64,000 nt of DNA from Actinomadura mexicana (GTDB lineage: Bacteria > Actinomycetota > Actinomycetes > Streptosporangiales > Streptosporangiaceae), in NCBI RefSeq assembly GCF_900188105.1, contig NZ_FZNP01000002.1, positions 434,001-498,000 on the forward strand, written 5' to 3'. The notes below the pieces were generated by a model, which saw nothing but the letters and a program-made list of their open reading frames with translations, was not told the origin of the DNA and did no database searches. Below are positions 1 to 9,521 of the stretch, piece after piece. How positions within the stretch are numbered: position 1 is the first letter of the stretch; the number at the start of each line of letters is the position of its first letter. The position numbers and the translations under genes were made by a program.

Positions 1-732
1 CGCGGTGGACACCTCGTCGGGCGCGGTGTCCGCCCAGTCGCGCCAGCCCCGCATGGTCTCCGCGGCGCGCTCCATCGGGAAGAGGGCCAGCCCGGCGAAG
101 ACGGTCGGGCCGAGGGCGTCCAGCCGGAACTCGAACTCGGTGACGACGCCGAAGTTGCCGCCGCCGCCCCGGATCCCCCAGAACAGTTCGGGGTTCTCGT
201 GCTCGCTCGCCCGCACGATGCTCCCGTCCGCCAGCACCACCTCGGCCGAGACGAGGCCGTCGCAGGCCAGACCGTACTTGGACGACGTCCAGCCGTAGCC
301 GCCGCCGGTGGTGAACCCGCCGATGCCGGTGGTGGTCACGCGCCCGCCGGGGCTGTGCATACCGAACTCCTGGGTCACCGCGTCGTACTCGCCCCACAGG
401 ACGCCGCCGCCCGCCGTCGCCGTCCCCGCCGCGAGGTCCACGCTGATCGACTTGAGGCCGCCCAGGTCGATCAGCATGCCGTCGTCGCAGGTGCCGAGCC
501 CCGCGATGCTGTGGCCGCCGCAGCGGACCGCCACGATGAGATCGTGCTCGCGGGCGGTGTCGACGGCCATCGCGACGTCGGCCGCGCCGGCGCACCGGGC
601 GATCGCCGCCGGACGGCGGTCGATCATCGCGTTGAAGACGCGGCGCCCCTCCTCGTAACCGGGCTCGCCGGGCAGCAGAACCGTGCCGGAGAGCGCGCCG
701 CGCAGGGCGTTCACCGGGTCGATCGTGGCCAT
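1..732 (-). CDS. FAD-binding oxidoreductase (PCMH/BBE type), N-terminal 244 residues, cut by window edge
   Basis: The gene runs leftwards off the window, so only the N-terminal FAD-binding half is seen. The protein has the PCMH-type FAD domain. An RCGGHS motif near residue 71 carries the histidine that in the berberine-bridge-enzyme family binds FAD covalently, and a glycine-rich GGGYGWTSSKYG stretch and an RGGGGNFG segment follow, both typical of the family. The ATG at 732 is preceded by a strong AGGAGG ribosome site. Substrate cannot be inferred because the C-terminal substrate domain is missing. The divergent or upstream neighbour on the same strand is a BTAD regulator starting at 3782 and ending at 750, which leaves only 17 bp between the two genes, so they are probably co-transcribed. 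Confidence 0.9.
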   Translation of the reverse strand, partial: MATIDPVNALRGALSGTVLLPGEPGYEEGRRVFNAMIDRRPAAIARCAGAADVAMAVDTAREHDLIVAVRCGGHSIAGLGTCDDGMLIDLGGLKSISVDLAAGTATAGGGVLWGEYDAVTQEFGMHSPGGRVTTTGIGGFTTGGGYGWTSSKYGLACDGLVSAEVVLADGSIVRASEHENPELFWGIRGGGGNFGVVTEFEFRLDALGPTVFAGLALFPMERAAETMRGWRDWADTAPDEVSTA

Positions 733-749
733 GGCTCCTCCTCGGATCG

Positions 750-3700
750 TCAGATGGCACGATCCTGGCGAAGGTCGCGTTCCGCGAGCGTTCCGCGCAC
801 CCGCTCCTCGAACGCCCGCTGCCCCTGGCGGCGCGCCGCCGCGAGGGCCCGCCGCAGCTCCGCGTCCACCTCCCCGCCCGGTGCGCCGAGCGCGGCCAGG
901 AACGTCGCGCGCAGGCGCCGGGTCTCGGCCTCCCACAGCCGCGCGCCGCGTCCCATGCCGAGCGCCTCGTCCGCCAGGGCCAGCCCTGCCGCCGGCTCCG
1001 CCGCCAGCGCGTACCCCTCCAGCAGCAGCCGCGTCGCGACGCCCGGCAGGCCCGGCGCGGGCGCCTCCCCGTGCACGACCTGGTCGCGGAAGCGGCGCAG
1101 GCGCGCCAGGCCCGGGCCCGTCCGTCCGGCGAGGAGGTCGAGGTAGCCGCCGAGCAGCTCCATGGGAACGCGGACCTGGCGCGGAGCGTCCTCGGCCAGG
1201 TCCGCCTCCAGGCCGCGCACGTGCCGGCGGAACTGCGCGTCGTCCCGGCGGTCCACCGCGTCGACCGCCGCCCACAGCCAGGTGACCGCCCGGCTGTAGG
1301 CGTGGGTGGACCCCTGCGCGACCGCCAGGGCCGCGTCGCGCTCTCGGTCGGCCTCGGCGCCGCGGCCGAGCAGCCACAGCGCGTGCGACAGGCGCAGCCG
1401 GACGATCAGCTCCGTGTCCTGCCCGTAGCGCAGCACGTGCGCGGCGCGCCGCGCGGGCCGGAACCGCCGCATCGCCGCCGTGAAGTGGCGGCGGGCGCCC
1501 TCCAGGTCGCCCGACCAGTAGGCCGCGATCCCGCGGACGTGGTCGGCCTCGGTCCGCAGGACCTGGTCCCCGTCGCGCTCGGCGCGGTCCCGCAGCCGCT
1601 CGCCGAAGTCGTGCGCCGCCGCCCACTCGCCGCGCGTGAGCGCGGCCAGCGCGAGCGACCACACCAGCGGCGGCTCCGGCTCGGCGCCGAGCCGGTCGGC
1701 GAGCCGCAGCGCCCGCGCGTGCACCCGCGCCATCCGCTCCGACCCGTACCCCTCGCACGCCACGAGCGGCGCCGGCAGCGCCGTCAGCAACCGCAGCTGG
1801 GTTTCGGCGGTGCCGGGGCCCGGCGGCAGGCCCTCCGACAGGGCCAGCGCCCGCTCCAGCTCCCCTACCGCGTCGTCGTGCGCGTGCAGCCACTGCGCGT
1901 CCCCGGCCGCCCGCTCGTGCCATCGGACGGCGTCCGCGACCGCGCCGGCCTTCTCGTAGTGCGAGGCGAGCGCCGCCGCCGCGGCGCCGCACTCCTCCAG
2001 CGCGCGGGCGACCGCGAGGTGGACCCGGCGCTGCCGGGGCGGGCCCAGCGCGGCGTAGGCGGCGTCCCGAATCCGGCCGTGGCTGAAGTCGTAGGCGCCG
2101 GCGCCGTGCGCGCGGACGATCCCGCGGCGCCACAGCTCGTCCAGCGCGGCGACGAACGTCCGCTCGTCGAAGCCGCTCACCCTCGCCGGGACGTCCGCGG
2201 GGAAGGCGCGTCCCACCGCCGCGGCGATGCCCGCCAGCTCCGCGGCCGGCCGCGACAGCCGCTCCAGCCGTCCCGCGATCACCGCCTGCACCTTCGCGGT
2301 GTCCGCCGGCGCGTCCGCCCGCACGGCCTCCACCACGAACAGCGGGTTGCCCTCGCTGTAGCCGTGGAGGCGGTGGAGCCGCCCGGCGTCGAGCGGGCCT
2401 CCCGCGACGCGCTCGGCCAGCAGCGCCGTCTCCGCCGGGCCGAGCCGACCGAGCCGGATCTCGGTGAACCGGTCGAGCGACTGGAGCGACCCGATCAGCG
2501 CGCCGAGCGGGTGACCGGCGTCGAAATCCTCGCGGCGGGCGGTCGCGGCGACGAGCAGCCGCGCGGACGGCGCCGCCCGGACCAGGTAGTGGATCAACCG
2601 CAGCGACTGCGCGTCCGCCCACTGCGCGTCGTCCACGACCAGGAGCAGGGGCGCCCCGGCGTTGAGCAGCGCACGGCCGACGGCACGCGGCAGCCGCCGC
2701 CGCAGCTCCGCCTCGGAGACCGGCGCGGGCGGCGCCACGTCGCCGTCCAGCTCGGGCAGCAGCCGGGAAAGCTCGGTCAGCCCCGCGCGGTCGAGCCTCG
2801 CCAGCCGCGCGGACACCGGACGGGAGCGCAGCCATGCCGACACCACGCCGTAGGCGACCGTCCCCTCCGCCGGGTAGGCGCGCGCCTCGACGGCGATCGC
2901 GTTCACGTGCACGCGCAACTCGTCCACCAGCCGGGTCTTGCCGACACCCGCCTCCCCGCTGACCAGCACGAACTGAGCGCCTCCGCCGGCGGCGGCCCGC
3001 CACACGCCCGCCAGCCGGTCCCATTCCTCCGCGCGCCCGACGAACGGCGACGTCGCATGCCGGACGTCTGCGGCGGGGGCCGTCTCCGCCAGCAGCTCTT
3101 CGTACATCGCCCGCGTCTCCGGGGACGGCTCGACGCCGAGCTCCCGCTCCAGAGTCGCGGCGCACACGTGGTAGGTGCGCAGCGCCCGAACCCGGTCGCC
3201 GCATTCGCCGGCAAGCCGGATCAGCAGGCGATGGCCTTCCTCCCGCAGGGGATCGCACCCCACCAGTTGCTCGGCGCGGCGAATGGCCGCGGGCCAGTCG
3301 CGCTCCAGCTCGTGCCGGCGTGCCAGCTCCCCGAGCGCCTCCATGTGCAGCTCCGCGAGCCGCTCGCGCTCGTCCGCGATCCACTCGTCGTAGTCGCCCT
3401 CCAGCAGCTCGCCGCCGTAGACGCGCGCGGCGTCCTCCAGCCGCCCGTCGGCGAGCGCCTGCTCGAACTGCTCGACGTCCAGCCACAACGGCGCGTCCTC
3501 GCGCCACCGCAGTGTCCGCGCGCCGATGTCGATGAAGCGGTCGGTCTCCGGCAGGCAGCGGCGCAGATTGTGCAGGACCTTGCGCAGATTGGTGCGCGCC
3601 TGGGCGTCCGTGGAATCCGGCCACAGCAGGAACGCCAGCCGCTGCCGCAACTGCGGCGCGTCCCGGTGGAGCAGCAGATAGGCGAGCAGCGACTCCACTC

Positions 3701-3782
3701 TTGCGGACTCCAGCGGCGGGAGCGGCTCACCGTCGAGCCGCAACTCCACGCCCCCGAGCAACCGAGCCCGCAGACCGGCCAT
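750..3782 (-). CDS. SARP/BTAD-domain AAA ATPase transcriptional regulator (1010 aa)
   Basis: Large regulator. The N-terminus (about residues 1-90) resembles the OmpR-like winged helix of SARP proteins, followed by a bacterial transcriptional activator domain to about residue 240. A P-loop (GEAGVGKT) lies near residue 274 and a Walker B (LLLVVDDAQW) near 380. The remainder is an alpha-helical, TPR-like region. This is the architecture of AfsR/MalT-like ATP-dependent activators, but no C-terminal LuxR HTH is visible, so DNA binding should sit at the N-terminus. It lies 17 bp upstream of the FAD oxidoreductase on the same strand and may control it; that is inference from position only. Confidence 0.88.
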   Translation of the reverse strand: MAGLRARLLGGVELRLDGEPLPPLESARVESLLAYLLLHRDAPQLRQRLAFLLWPDSTDAQARTNLRKVLHNLRRCLPETDRFIDIGARTLRWREDAPLWLDVEQFEQALADGRLEDAARVYGGELLEGDYDEWIADERERLAELHMEALGELARRHELERDWPAAIRRAEQLVGCDPLREEGHRLLIRLAGECGDRVRALRTYHVCAATLERELGVEPSPETRAMYEELLAETAPAADVRHATSPFVGRAEEWDRLAGVWRAAAGGGAQFVLVSGEAGVGKTRLVDELRVHVNAIAVEARAYPAEGTVAYGVVSAWLRSRPVSARLARLDRAGLTELSRLLPELDGDVAPPAPVSEAELRRRLPRAVGRALLNAGAPLLLVVDDAQWADAQSLRLIHYLVRAAPSARLLVAATARREDFDAGHPLGALIGSLQSLDRFTEIRLGRLGPAETALLAERVAGGPLDAGRLHRLHGYSEGNPLFVVEAVRADAPADTAKVQAVIAGRLERLSRPAAELAGIAAAVGRAFPADVPARVSGFDERTFVAALDELWRRGIVRAHGAGAYDFSHGRIRDAAYAALGPPRQRRVHLAVARALEECGAAAAALASHYEKAGAVADAVRWHERAAGDAQWLHAHDDAVGELERALALSEGLPPGPGTAETQLRLLTALPAPLVACEGYGSERMARVHARALRLADRLGAEPEPPLVWSLALAALTRGEWAAAHDFGERLRDRAERDGDQVLRTEADHVRGIAAYWSGDLEGARRHFTAAMRRFRPARRAAHVLRYGQDTELIVRLRLSHALWLLGRGAEADRERDAALAVAQGSTHAYSRAVTWLWAAVDAVDRRDDAQFRRHVRGLEADLAEDAPRQVRVPMELLGGYLDLLAGRTGPGLARLRRFRDQVVHGEAPAPGLPGVATRLLLEGYALAAEPAAGLALADEALGMGRGARLWEAETRRLRATFLAALGAPGGEVDAELRRALAAARRQGQRAFEERVRGTLAERDLRQDRAI

Positions 3783-4109
3783 CCCTCAGCCCGCCCCCGG
3801 CGGCGCCCGGAGCGCGGGCGCCGGGCATCCGGGTGCCGCCCCCCGCAGCACCGACCGTCCTGGAAAGTGGCGATGCCCCCGCTCGCGCATAAACCCACGG
3901 TACGTCGCCCTGACACCACCCGCCACGGCCATGACCTCGGCCGATCTCCACGCGTGCGGCGAACTCGCCGCGGCCCGGCGGTTGAAGAGGCAGGGCGGCT
4001 CGCTGGGCGGGCCGCCCGGCCGCCAGAGGTCCGGGCTCGACACCGGGTGCCAGCGGGTCGGGCGCTGGCCGTCTTCCCGCCCGGCTCGACGGCCGACCGG
4101 AAGCCCTGC
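3783..4109. other. Intergenic, no gene recognised
   Basis: About 330 bp between the BTAD regulator start and an MFS remnant. Reading frames here have no recognisable domain. It must contain the promoter of the regulator, but no clear -10/-35 pair stands out. Confidence 0.5.
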
Positions 4110-4400
4110 TCAGCGGGATCGGCCGCGGAGCATGATCGCAGTGAGCACGGCACCGGTGAGGGCGGTCGCCGCGCCCAGCGGGAAGAGCCGGCCGAGATCG
4201 GCATGGGACGGAGCGCCCGATCCCAGCACGGCCCCGTAGACGGCGATCCCGACCGAGATGCCGACCTGGAGGACGGTGTTGTTGACGCCCGAGGCCATGC
4301 CGAGATGCCGCTCGTCGGGGATCTCGACGGCCAGGCCGCCCAGGACGGGCAGCGCGACGCCGCAGGCGAACCCGGCCACGATCAGGCCCGCGGTCACGCC
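4110..4400 (-). pseudogene. C-terminal remnant of an MFS (DHA2-type) drug transporter
   Basis: About 96 codons encode the last part of a 14-TM-type MFS transporter, including GMASGVNNTVLQVGISVG, a typical DHA2 segment, and a final hydrophobic helix ending in a short basic tail and a stop at 4110. The upstream ~400 codons are absent; sequence beyond 4400 loses similarity to membrane segments. No start codon with a ribosome site is in frame near the break. It is a deletion remnant rather than a small functional gene. Confidence 0.7.
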
Positions 4401-4835
4401 CCGGCCTGACGGCCCGCTTCGAACGAGGCCTGACCGGCATCCTCGCCGGCCTGGCCCAAGACCACTCGCCGCCCTAGCGCTCCACACCACCCCAACAAGA
4501 GCCGACTACGACTGCCCCAACCGGCCACAGGACCCGATGGGCTGACAGTCAAGGGCTTCGGCACACCATCCGCCATACGGGCACACCGGCCCAGGGGGGC
4601 GCCTTTGAGCGTTACCGGCCCAGCCCGTCAGACTCAGCCGCAGGTGGCCTGCGTTCCACTCGGCTACCGGGCGCACCAGGAAAACCACCGGTGGCGACCA
4701 GCGCTGAGCTTTGCCTTCACCTGAGCTGGCGACGCGGACGTCTTGCCGGCACCACCGCGCGGCGGCTGGGCGACAGGTGCGCGGCCAGTTCACCCGTATG
4801 TGGCTTGGGCTCCACTCGGGCGGGGCTTCAAAAGA
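4401..4835. other. Intergenic region with no recognisable gene
   Basis: Approximately 435 bp separating the MFS remnant from the membrane protein at 4836. Open frames on both strands give low-complexity, Arg/Pro/Gly-rich translations typical of antisense high-GC DNA. I see no domain, RNA gene or clear terminator. Confidence 0.5.
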
Positions 4836-6095
4836 TCACTTGCGGCGGCGGCCGCGCTTCGGCTTCGCGCCGGGGTTGCCGAGGCGGACGTTCACTCCGC
4901 TGGAGGGCTTGCCCAGGGTCGCGGGACGGCGGCCGGTCTTCGGCTTCGAGTCGAGGACGGCCGTTGCGGTGGCGCGCTTGGACGAGCGGGCCCCCCTGGC
5001 TCCGGCCGCGGCGACCGGGGCGGTCTTGGCGAGGGCCTCAGCGCGCGCGATCTGCTGGCGCGACTTGCTCACCCGCTTGCGTCCGCTGCCGCCGCGTGCG
5101 ATGCGGGCCGCCATGCCGTTGCTGCTCGTGCCCGCCTGGGCGACGCGCAGGTGGCGCGTCCAGGTCCCGAGGTGCGCGGCGACGATCAGCAGGACCAGCG
5201 CGATGCCGACGCTCTTGCCCCACTGGAGCCGGTCGGTCGCCGCGATGTTCTGAGCCCTGGGCGAGTCGGTGGCGATCTGCGGCGCGGGGTAGGTGAACCC
5301 GGGCGTGGCCCCGTCCGGCTGGACGGACGGGAGGGTGACCGGCGACTCGTTGTTGAACGGTGTCAGCGGCGTCCCGGCGCTGGGGACCCCGGAGCCGCCG
5401 GAGGGCAGGGACGGAACCGAGCCGCCGCCGGGGGCGGAACCGGTCCCGCCTCCGAGCGAGGCGGTCACCGAGGCGGTGCCCGAGTAGAGCGATCCACCCG
5501 TGCCCGTGGACCGGATCGCCTTGACGCCCACGGAGGCCGCGCCGCTGGACCTGGTCAGCGACAGGGTGGTGGAGCAACTCGTTCCGGAGCAGAGGGATTT
5601 GAGCGAGCCGGCCTTGGACTTCACGCCCGACCCGGCGAGCGTGTAGCCGGTGAGGTCGTCTTCCAGGCCGCGGTTCCACTTCACCGCGAGCTTGCCGCCG
5701 GACGCGTCGGCGGAGACGCCGGTGGGGGCCGCCGGCGCGATGCGCACGGTGAAGGTGTTGGAGTCGTAGACGTGGTTCGTCTGCTTGCCGAGCAGGTAGA
5801 CCTTGTAGCGACCATTCCGACTGATCGAGAAGGTTCCGGACATATCGCCCGAGAGGCCCTTCTCCTGAAGGAACGTGTCGCCCATCCCGGGGCCGTCCAC
5901 CCGCAGCTGCATCGTGATGGCGAAGTCGAAGTGGGCCTTCGCGGTCACCTGGGACCCGCTGCTGATCACGGCGCCGTTCGCCGGAGTGACGACGGTGGTC
6001 GAGGCCGCCTGCGCAGGCAGCGCGGCGAGTACCGGGAAGCTCATCGCAAGGGGTGCCGCGAGCGCGATCGCACCGATCCTGCGAATGATGGTCAC
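4836..6095 (-). CDS. Secreted, membrane-anchored surface protein of unknown function
   Basis: Unrecognised family. I place the start at GTG 6095 because it begins directly with a signal peptide (short basic stretch, hydrophobic core, cleavage after LPAQA) and a GAAGGGA-like ribosome site lies upstream; an upstream ATG at 6197 would add 34 residues of unlikely sequence. The mature protein has two cysteines spaced seven apart (SLCSGTSC), probably a disulfide in a beta-rich, fibronectin-like domain, then a Gly/Ser/Pro linker, one membrane helix about 90 residues before the end, and a highly basic tail ending KRGRRRK. This is a type I topology: exported domain, wall-spanning linker, single anchor, positively charged cytoplasmic end. 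It stands next to the tad pilus locus but is not obviously part of it. Confidence 0.8.
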   Translation of the reverse strand: MTIIRRIGAIALAAPLAMSFPVLAALPAQAASTTVVTPANGAVISSGSQVTAKAHFDFAITMQLRVDGPGMGDTFLQEKGLSGDMSGTFSISRNGRYKVYLLGKQTNHVYDSNTFTVRIAPAAPTGVSADASGGKLAVKWNRGLEDDLTGYTLAGSGVKSKAGSLKSLCSGTSCSTTLSLTRSSGAASVGVKAIRSTGTGGSLYSGTASVTASLGGGTGSAPGGGSVPSLPSGGSGVPSAGTPLTPFNNESPVTLPSVQPDGATPGFTYPAPQIATDSPRAQNIAATDRLQWGKSVGIALVLLIVAAHLGTWTRHLRVAQAGTSSNGMAARIARGGSGRKRVSKSRQQIARAEALAKTAPVAAAGARGARSSKRATATAVLDSKPKTGRRPATLGKPSSGVNVRLGNPGAKPKRGRRRK

Positions 6096-6255
6096 GGCCT
6101 CAATCCCTTCGACAGCTCGCGCCGGTCTTCCGCTGGACGCACCGCGCCCGGCGATAACTATGGGCCTACGGCAGCGTAACGTACCACCGGGTAGCAAAAG
6201 TCACAGAGGGATGACGAAGAGGAACGTGTTTTCATTCTCCGCGCCCTCCCCGCCT

Positions 6256-6660
6256 CTATTGACAATCAGTGCAACGAGGCATGTGGCGCCAGGGTACGCC
6301 GTCCCGCCCCACAGGACCAGCCCTCGCCCGAGAAACGATCCGCCGTCCCCTCAGCCCCATGAGCATCGGGACTTCGACGGCCACCGAGACGTCGACGACC
6401 TCTCCCCGCACCCGGCATCGCACCATCCGCGCCCCCGACCCGGCCGCGATCTCCCTGGCCCTCGCACAGGCCGCCCCGCCCCCTTCGGCGACCCGCGCCG
6501 CCCCCGCCAGCGCCGCCATGTCCGCCGCCGCCTCCCCCCGATGCCGCGCACCCCGAACCCCGCCGACCAGGATCGCCGCCACCCCCACCACCCAGATGAG
6601 GACCGCGAACCCCACCACCCAGACCGACCCCGACCCGCGATCCCCACCCCCCGCCCCCAC
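6256..6660 (-). CDS. TadE/TadG-like pilus-locus membrane protein (Rv3654c-like)
   Basis: Short protein of about 134 residues with one N-terminal hydrophobic helix (VWVVGFAVLIWVVGVAAIL), then RGARHRGEAAADMAALAGA, a signature of TadE-like proteins encoded at the end of actinobacterial tad loci, and a C-terminal part with one conserved Cys pair. The frame remains open upstream through a long G run. I choose GTG 6660 because it lies just before DRGSGSV, the usual N-terminus of this family, and directly after the G run, which could itself act as a Shine-Dalgarno-like sequence. The true start is uncertain because homopolymer length determines the upstream frame. It would be the last gene of the tad operon, separated from the preceding tadE-like gene by over 400 bp. 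Confidence 0.72.
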   Translation of the reverse strand: MGAGGGDRGSGSVWVVGFAVLIWVVGVAAILVGGVRGARHRGEAAADMAALAGAARVAEGGGAACARAREIAAGSGARMVRCRVRGEVVDVSVAVEVPMLMGLRGRRIVSRARAGPVGRDGVPWRHMPRCTDCQ

Positions 6661-6808
<148 letters not shown>

Positions 6809-7072
6809 GTGGCGTACTGACCTTGCTGTGGCAGCTCCTCCCTCTGCCGGGTCACCGCCGCCCCTGGACGGCAGGCAAAGGGCCCAGCGCTTTGCGACCA
6901 CACCAGGCTTCGCTCGGGGAAGGGAACGCGGGCTTGCATCGGCTCTCCGATCCGATGAATGGCGAGTCGTCTCCACGGGTCGTCTTCATCCCGTGAGGAG
7001 CCGGGAGAGGTGCTCACGGTCATCGCGACGTCCAAGGCCTCGACCGCTGAGCTCTCGGGCGGCGGGTGCGGG

Positions 7073-7417
7073 TCACGGGGTGGCGGGCGGGAGGCCGGGT
7101 TCTGTTTCGGCGGCCGCGTGGGCATGGACGATGAGGGCCGGTAGACCGATCGCGGCGGCGGGTGCTACGGGGGCCGAGATGTCGACGCTGACGGTGGCCT
7201 CGTCGCGGTGGACCTGAATGGTCGCCTCCTTCGGGACGGCCCTCTCCACCAGTCCGCGGACGGCGGTGAGGGACTCGCCTCTGGCCGCCGCCCGAGCGCC
7301 GCTCCGGGCCGCGTCGGTACAGGCGAGCTGGATGGACGCCGCCCGCACACCCCACAGGGCGATCGCGGTGACCAGCACCAGGGAGGGGAGGGCCACGGCG
7401 ATCTCCGCCGTGGCCAT
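7073..7417 (-). CDS. TadE-like pseudopilin of the tad locus
   Basis: About 114 residues. The protein begins MATAEIAVALPSLVLVTAIAL, a class III-type pseudopilin N-terminus with Glu at position +5 and a long hydrophobic helix, as in TadE family proteins that are processed by the prepilin peptidase and join the Flp pilus base. The residues just upstream in frame read KDRG; with Gly at -1 this would be the normal cleavage leader. The only in-frame codon that would include them is CTG at 7432, which overlaps the stop codon of the preceding pilin gene (CTGA). The start is therefore either ATG 7417, giving no leader, or the unusual CTG 7432. It follows the DUF4244 pilin gene by at most 11 bp. Confidence 0.85.
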   Translation of the reverse strand: MATAEIAVALPSLVLVTAIALWGVRAASIQLACTDAARSGARAAARGESLTAVRGLVERAVPKEATIQVHRDEATVSVDISAPVAPAAAIGLPALIVHAHAAAETEPGLPPATP

Positions 7418-7428
7418 CCCGCGATCTT

Positions 7429-7623
7429 TCAGCCGGCCAGGTTGAGGGCCTTCTCGATGATCCGTAAGAGCATCGTCTTCACCTGGGGACTGGTCACGAT
7501 CTTGAACAGCAGGCCGGCGAAGGCCGCCGCGGCGATGGTGCCGACCGCGTACTCGGCCGTGGACATCCCGCGGTCCCTGCACGTTCCGGACCATCGCCGC
7601 ACCACCGTCTTCCATGCCCTCAT
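7429..7623 (-). CDS. Flp-type pilin (DUF4244)
   Basis: A 64-residue protein starting at ATG 7623 behind an AAAGGAG ribosome site. The leader is positively charged and ends CRDRG, followed by MSTAEYAVGT and a hydrophobic stretch, which is the class III prepilin motif (cleavage after Gly, Glu at +5). This is the likely major Flp pilin subunit of the tad system. It lies between tadC and the tadE-like gene. Actinobacterial members are classed in DUF4244. Confidence 0.9.
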   Translation of the reverse strand: MRAWKTVVRRWSGTCRDRGMSTAEYAVGTIAAAAFAGLLFKIVTSPQVKTMLLRIIEKALNLAG

Positions 7624-7709
7624 CGGGGCTCCTTTCGCTCGTGGTCGGTTCCAGGCTGCTGGGCCGGGAAGCCGGACGACGCGCGAACCGCGTTCTGTGG
7701 ATAACCCGT

Positions 7710-8543
7710 TCACCAGGGCAGGAGGATCGTCGAGGCGATCCCGGCGATGGCCGGGACGACGCCGAGGAGGACGAAGGCGGGCAGGAAGCACAGGCCGAGC
7801 GGCGCGAGCGCCCGGATGCCCGCCGCCCGCGCCCTGGCGGCGGCGGCCGAACGGGCCACACGACGCTGGTCACGGGCGAGGCGGCTGAGGGACGGGGCCA
7901 GCGCCGCGCCCGTCGACGCCGCCCGGGCCGCCGCACGCGCCAGGGGGGCGAGCATCGGCTCCTCCAAGGCCGGCCAGGCCTCCGCCGGGTCGGCCCCCAG
8001 GCGGATCTGGACGGACACGGCCCGCAGTTCCTCGCCGAGCGGGCCTCCCACCGCGCCCGCGACCGCTTCGACCGCCTCGTGCCAGGGCGCGCCGCCGCGC
8101 AGGCAGGCGGCGAGGAGGTCGACCGCGACGGGGAGATCGGCGATGAGCCGCGCCCGTCTGCGGCGGCGCTCCCCATTGCCGAGGCGGCTGAAGGACAGCC
8201 AGACGGCCGCGGCGACCGGCACGCCGATCACTCCACCGGCCAGGCCGCCCAGCGTCACCACGCACAGCGCTCCCGCCACTCCCGCAGCCACCCGCCGAAG
8301 GATGACGTCACGGCGCCCGGACGCCCCGGAAGGCCCGTCCCGCTCCTTCACCTCCAAGGCTTGGACGGACGGCCCCCGTAGGCGAGCGCGGTCTCTCGCC
8401 CATGGGGGCCGCCGTTTGTTCGCCGCGTGCTTCGGCGGAGGCCCTCCGAACTGACCGATCAGCCTCCGCGTGGAGGTACGGATCCCCCTGGGAAGGAGAA
8501 ACCCCGATGCCGCTGCGCAGAGCATGACCAAGAGCGTCGTCAT
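7710..8543 (-). CDS. tadC: TadC-like type II secretion F-family inner-membrane protein
   Basis: A 277-residue membrane protein with a T2SSF domain in its C-terminal two thirds (DLPVAVDLLAACLRGG near its start and a final pair of helices GLCFLPAFVLLG and VVPAIAGIASTIL). Start at ATG 8543 is supported by a GGAGCAGGTGA ribosome site and gives an N-terminal membrane helix; a longer frame exists but adds unlikely sequence. With TadB it would form the inner-membrane platform for pilin assembly. It is separated from tadB by 282 bp, in which I see no gene. Confidence 0.88.
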   Translation of the reverse strand: MTTLLVMLCAAASGFLLPRGIRTSTRRLIGQFGGPPPKHAANKRRPPWARDRARLRGPSVQALEVKERDGPSGASGRRDVILRRVAAGVAGALCVVTLGGLAGGVIGVPVAAAVWLSFSRLGNGERRRRRARLIADLPVAVDLLAACLRGGAPWHEAVEAVAGAVGGPLGEELRAVSVQIRLGADPAEAWPALEEPMLAPLARAAARAASTGAALAPSLSRLARDQRRVARSAAAARARAAGIRALAPLGLCFLPAFVLLGVVPAIAGIASTILLPW

Positions 8544-8825
8544 TACTTCACCTGCTCCCTGCTCGACTCGACCGGCCACGCCTTGCGCGGCCCCGTAAGC
8601 GCGCCGCGTCCCAACCGACTCCAAGCCCGCTGACGTTCCGGCCGTCAGTAGTTGGCGCCAGCCCGAGCCGGCCGTACGCCCCTGGACAGCTCCGCCAAGC
8701 CCGGCGCCTTGAGCTCGACGTGCGGCTTCAGGGGGCTTCTAGGTGGGGGCGTTGAGGGGCGGCTGGAGGTCGCGGAGCCGAAGTCTCGGGGTGTGCATGG
8801 CGGCCCTCCATCGGGTGGGTGTCGA

Positions 8826-9521
8826 CTAGTGGGGAGATTCGGCGGATTTGGCCAGGTGGCGGGTCCAGTAGAGGCCGGTGATGTTGAGGGCTGTTCCTGT
8901 GATCAGACAGGCGAGGCCAGGGAGGGTGGTGCAGAGGAAGGGGATGGGGCGGGCGCCCAGGGCGGCCGCCATGGCCAGGCCCAGGAGGGGGAGGGCGGCC
9001 AGGAGGCGGGCCGTGGCTCGGGGGCCGGCCAGTTGGACGGATACGTCCTGGCGTTGGGCCTCCTCGTCGCGGAGGGCGCTTGCCAGGCCGTCCAGGACGG
9101 TGGCCAGGGTGCCCCCGCGTTCGGAGCCGATGCGCCAGCAGGCCGCCAGGAGGCGCAGGCCCTCCGCGCCGGGCTGCGTGGCCAGCTCGTCCAGGTGATC
9201 GGGGGGCGGGCGGGGCAGGCCGAGCAGTTCCTTGGAGACGTGTGGGTCGAGTAAGGCGGCGGCCGCGGTGAAGGCCTCGTCAGGAGTCCGCCCGGCGGAC
9301 AGTTCGGCGGCCATGGCGTCGCAGAGTTCGATGATCGAGCTTCGGCGGCGTTGCGGCCGCGTCCGGCGCTCCCTGAAGGCCGCCAGTCTGGCGCGCAGCG
9401 GCCGCATCGGGTCGCCTGGTGGAGGCGCGCCCAGGCGGTCCAGACGATGGCTCGCTGGGGTGGGCGCCAGGTAGGTCCACGCGGCGGCGGCCGCGCAGAG
9501 CACGGCTAAGACGATCAACAC
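8826..9521 (-). CDS. tadB: TadB-like type II secretion F-family inner-membrane protein
   Basis: A 231-residue protein with a signal-anchor helix, a cytoplasmic T2SSF domain (ELCDAMAAELSAGRTPDEAF) and C-terminal helices. I place the start at GTG 9521, which opens directly with LIVLAVLCAAAAAWTYLAP. That GTG overlaps the stop of a short upstream frame (GTGTTGA), suggesting translational coupling. The 200 bp between it and the tadA stop are filled by two degenerate copies of the tadB N-terminal coding segment (see 9515-9714). An upstream ATG at 9629 in the same frame reads through the repeat and looks like a wrong start. Confidence 0.85.
   Translation of the reverse strand: MLIVLAVLCAAAAAWTYLAPTPASHRLDRLGAPPPGDPMRPLRARLAAFRERRTRPQRRRSSIIELCDAMAAELSAGRTPDEAFTAAAALLDPHVSKELLGLPRPPPDHLDELATQPGAEGLRLLAACWRIGSERGGTLATVLDGLASALRDEEAQRQDVSVQLAGPRATARLLAALPLLGLAMAAALGARPIPFLCTTLPGLACLITGTALNITGLYWTRHLAKSAESPH

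Noticed and set aside
1071..4409. Very long plus-strand open frame (over 1100 codons) opposite the BTAD regulator
   Set aside because: It mirrors the real minus-strand gene; its translation is Arg/Pro/Gln-rich, lacks any domain, and is the usual antisense frame in high-GC DNA.
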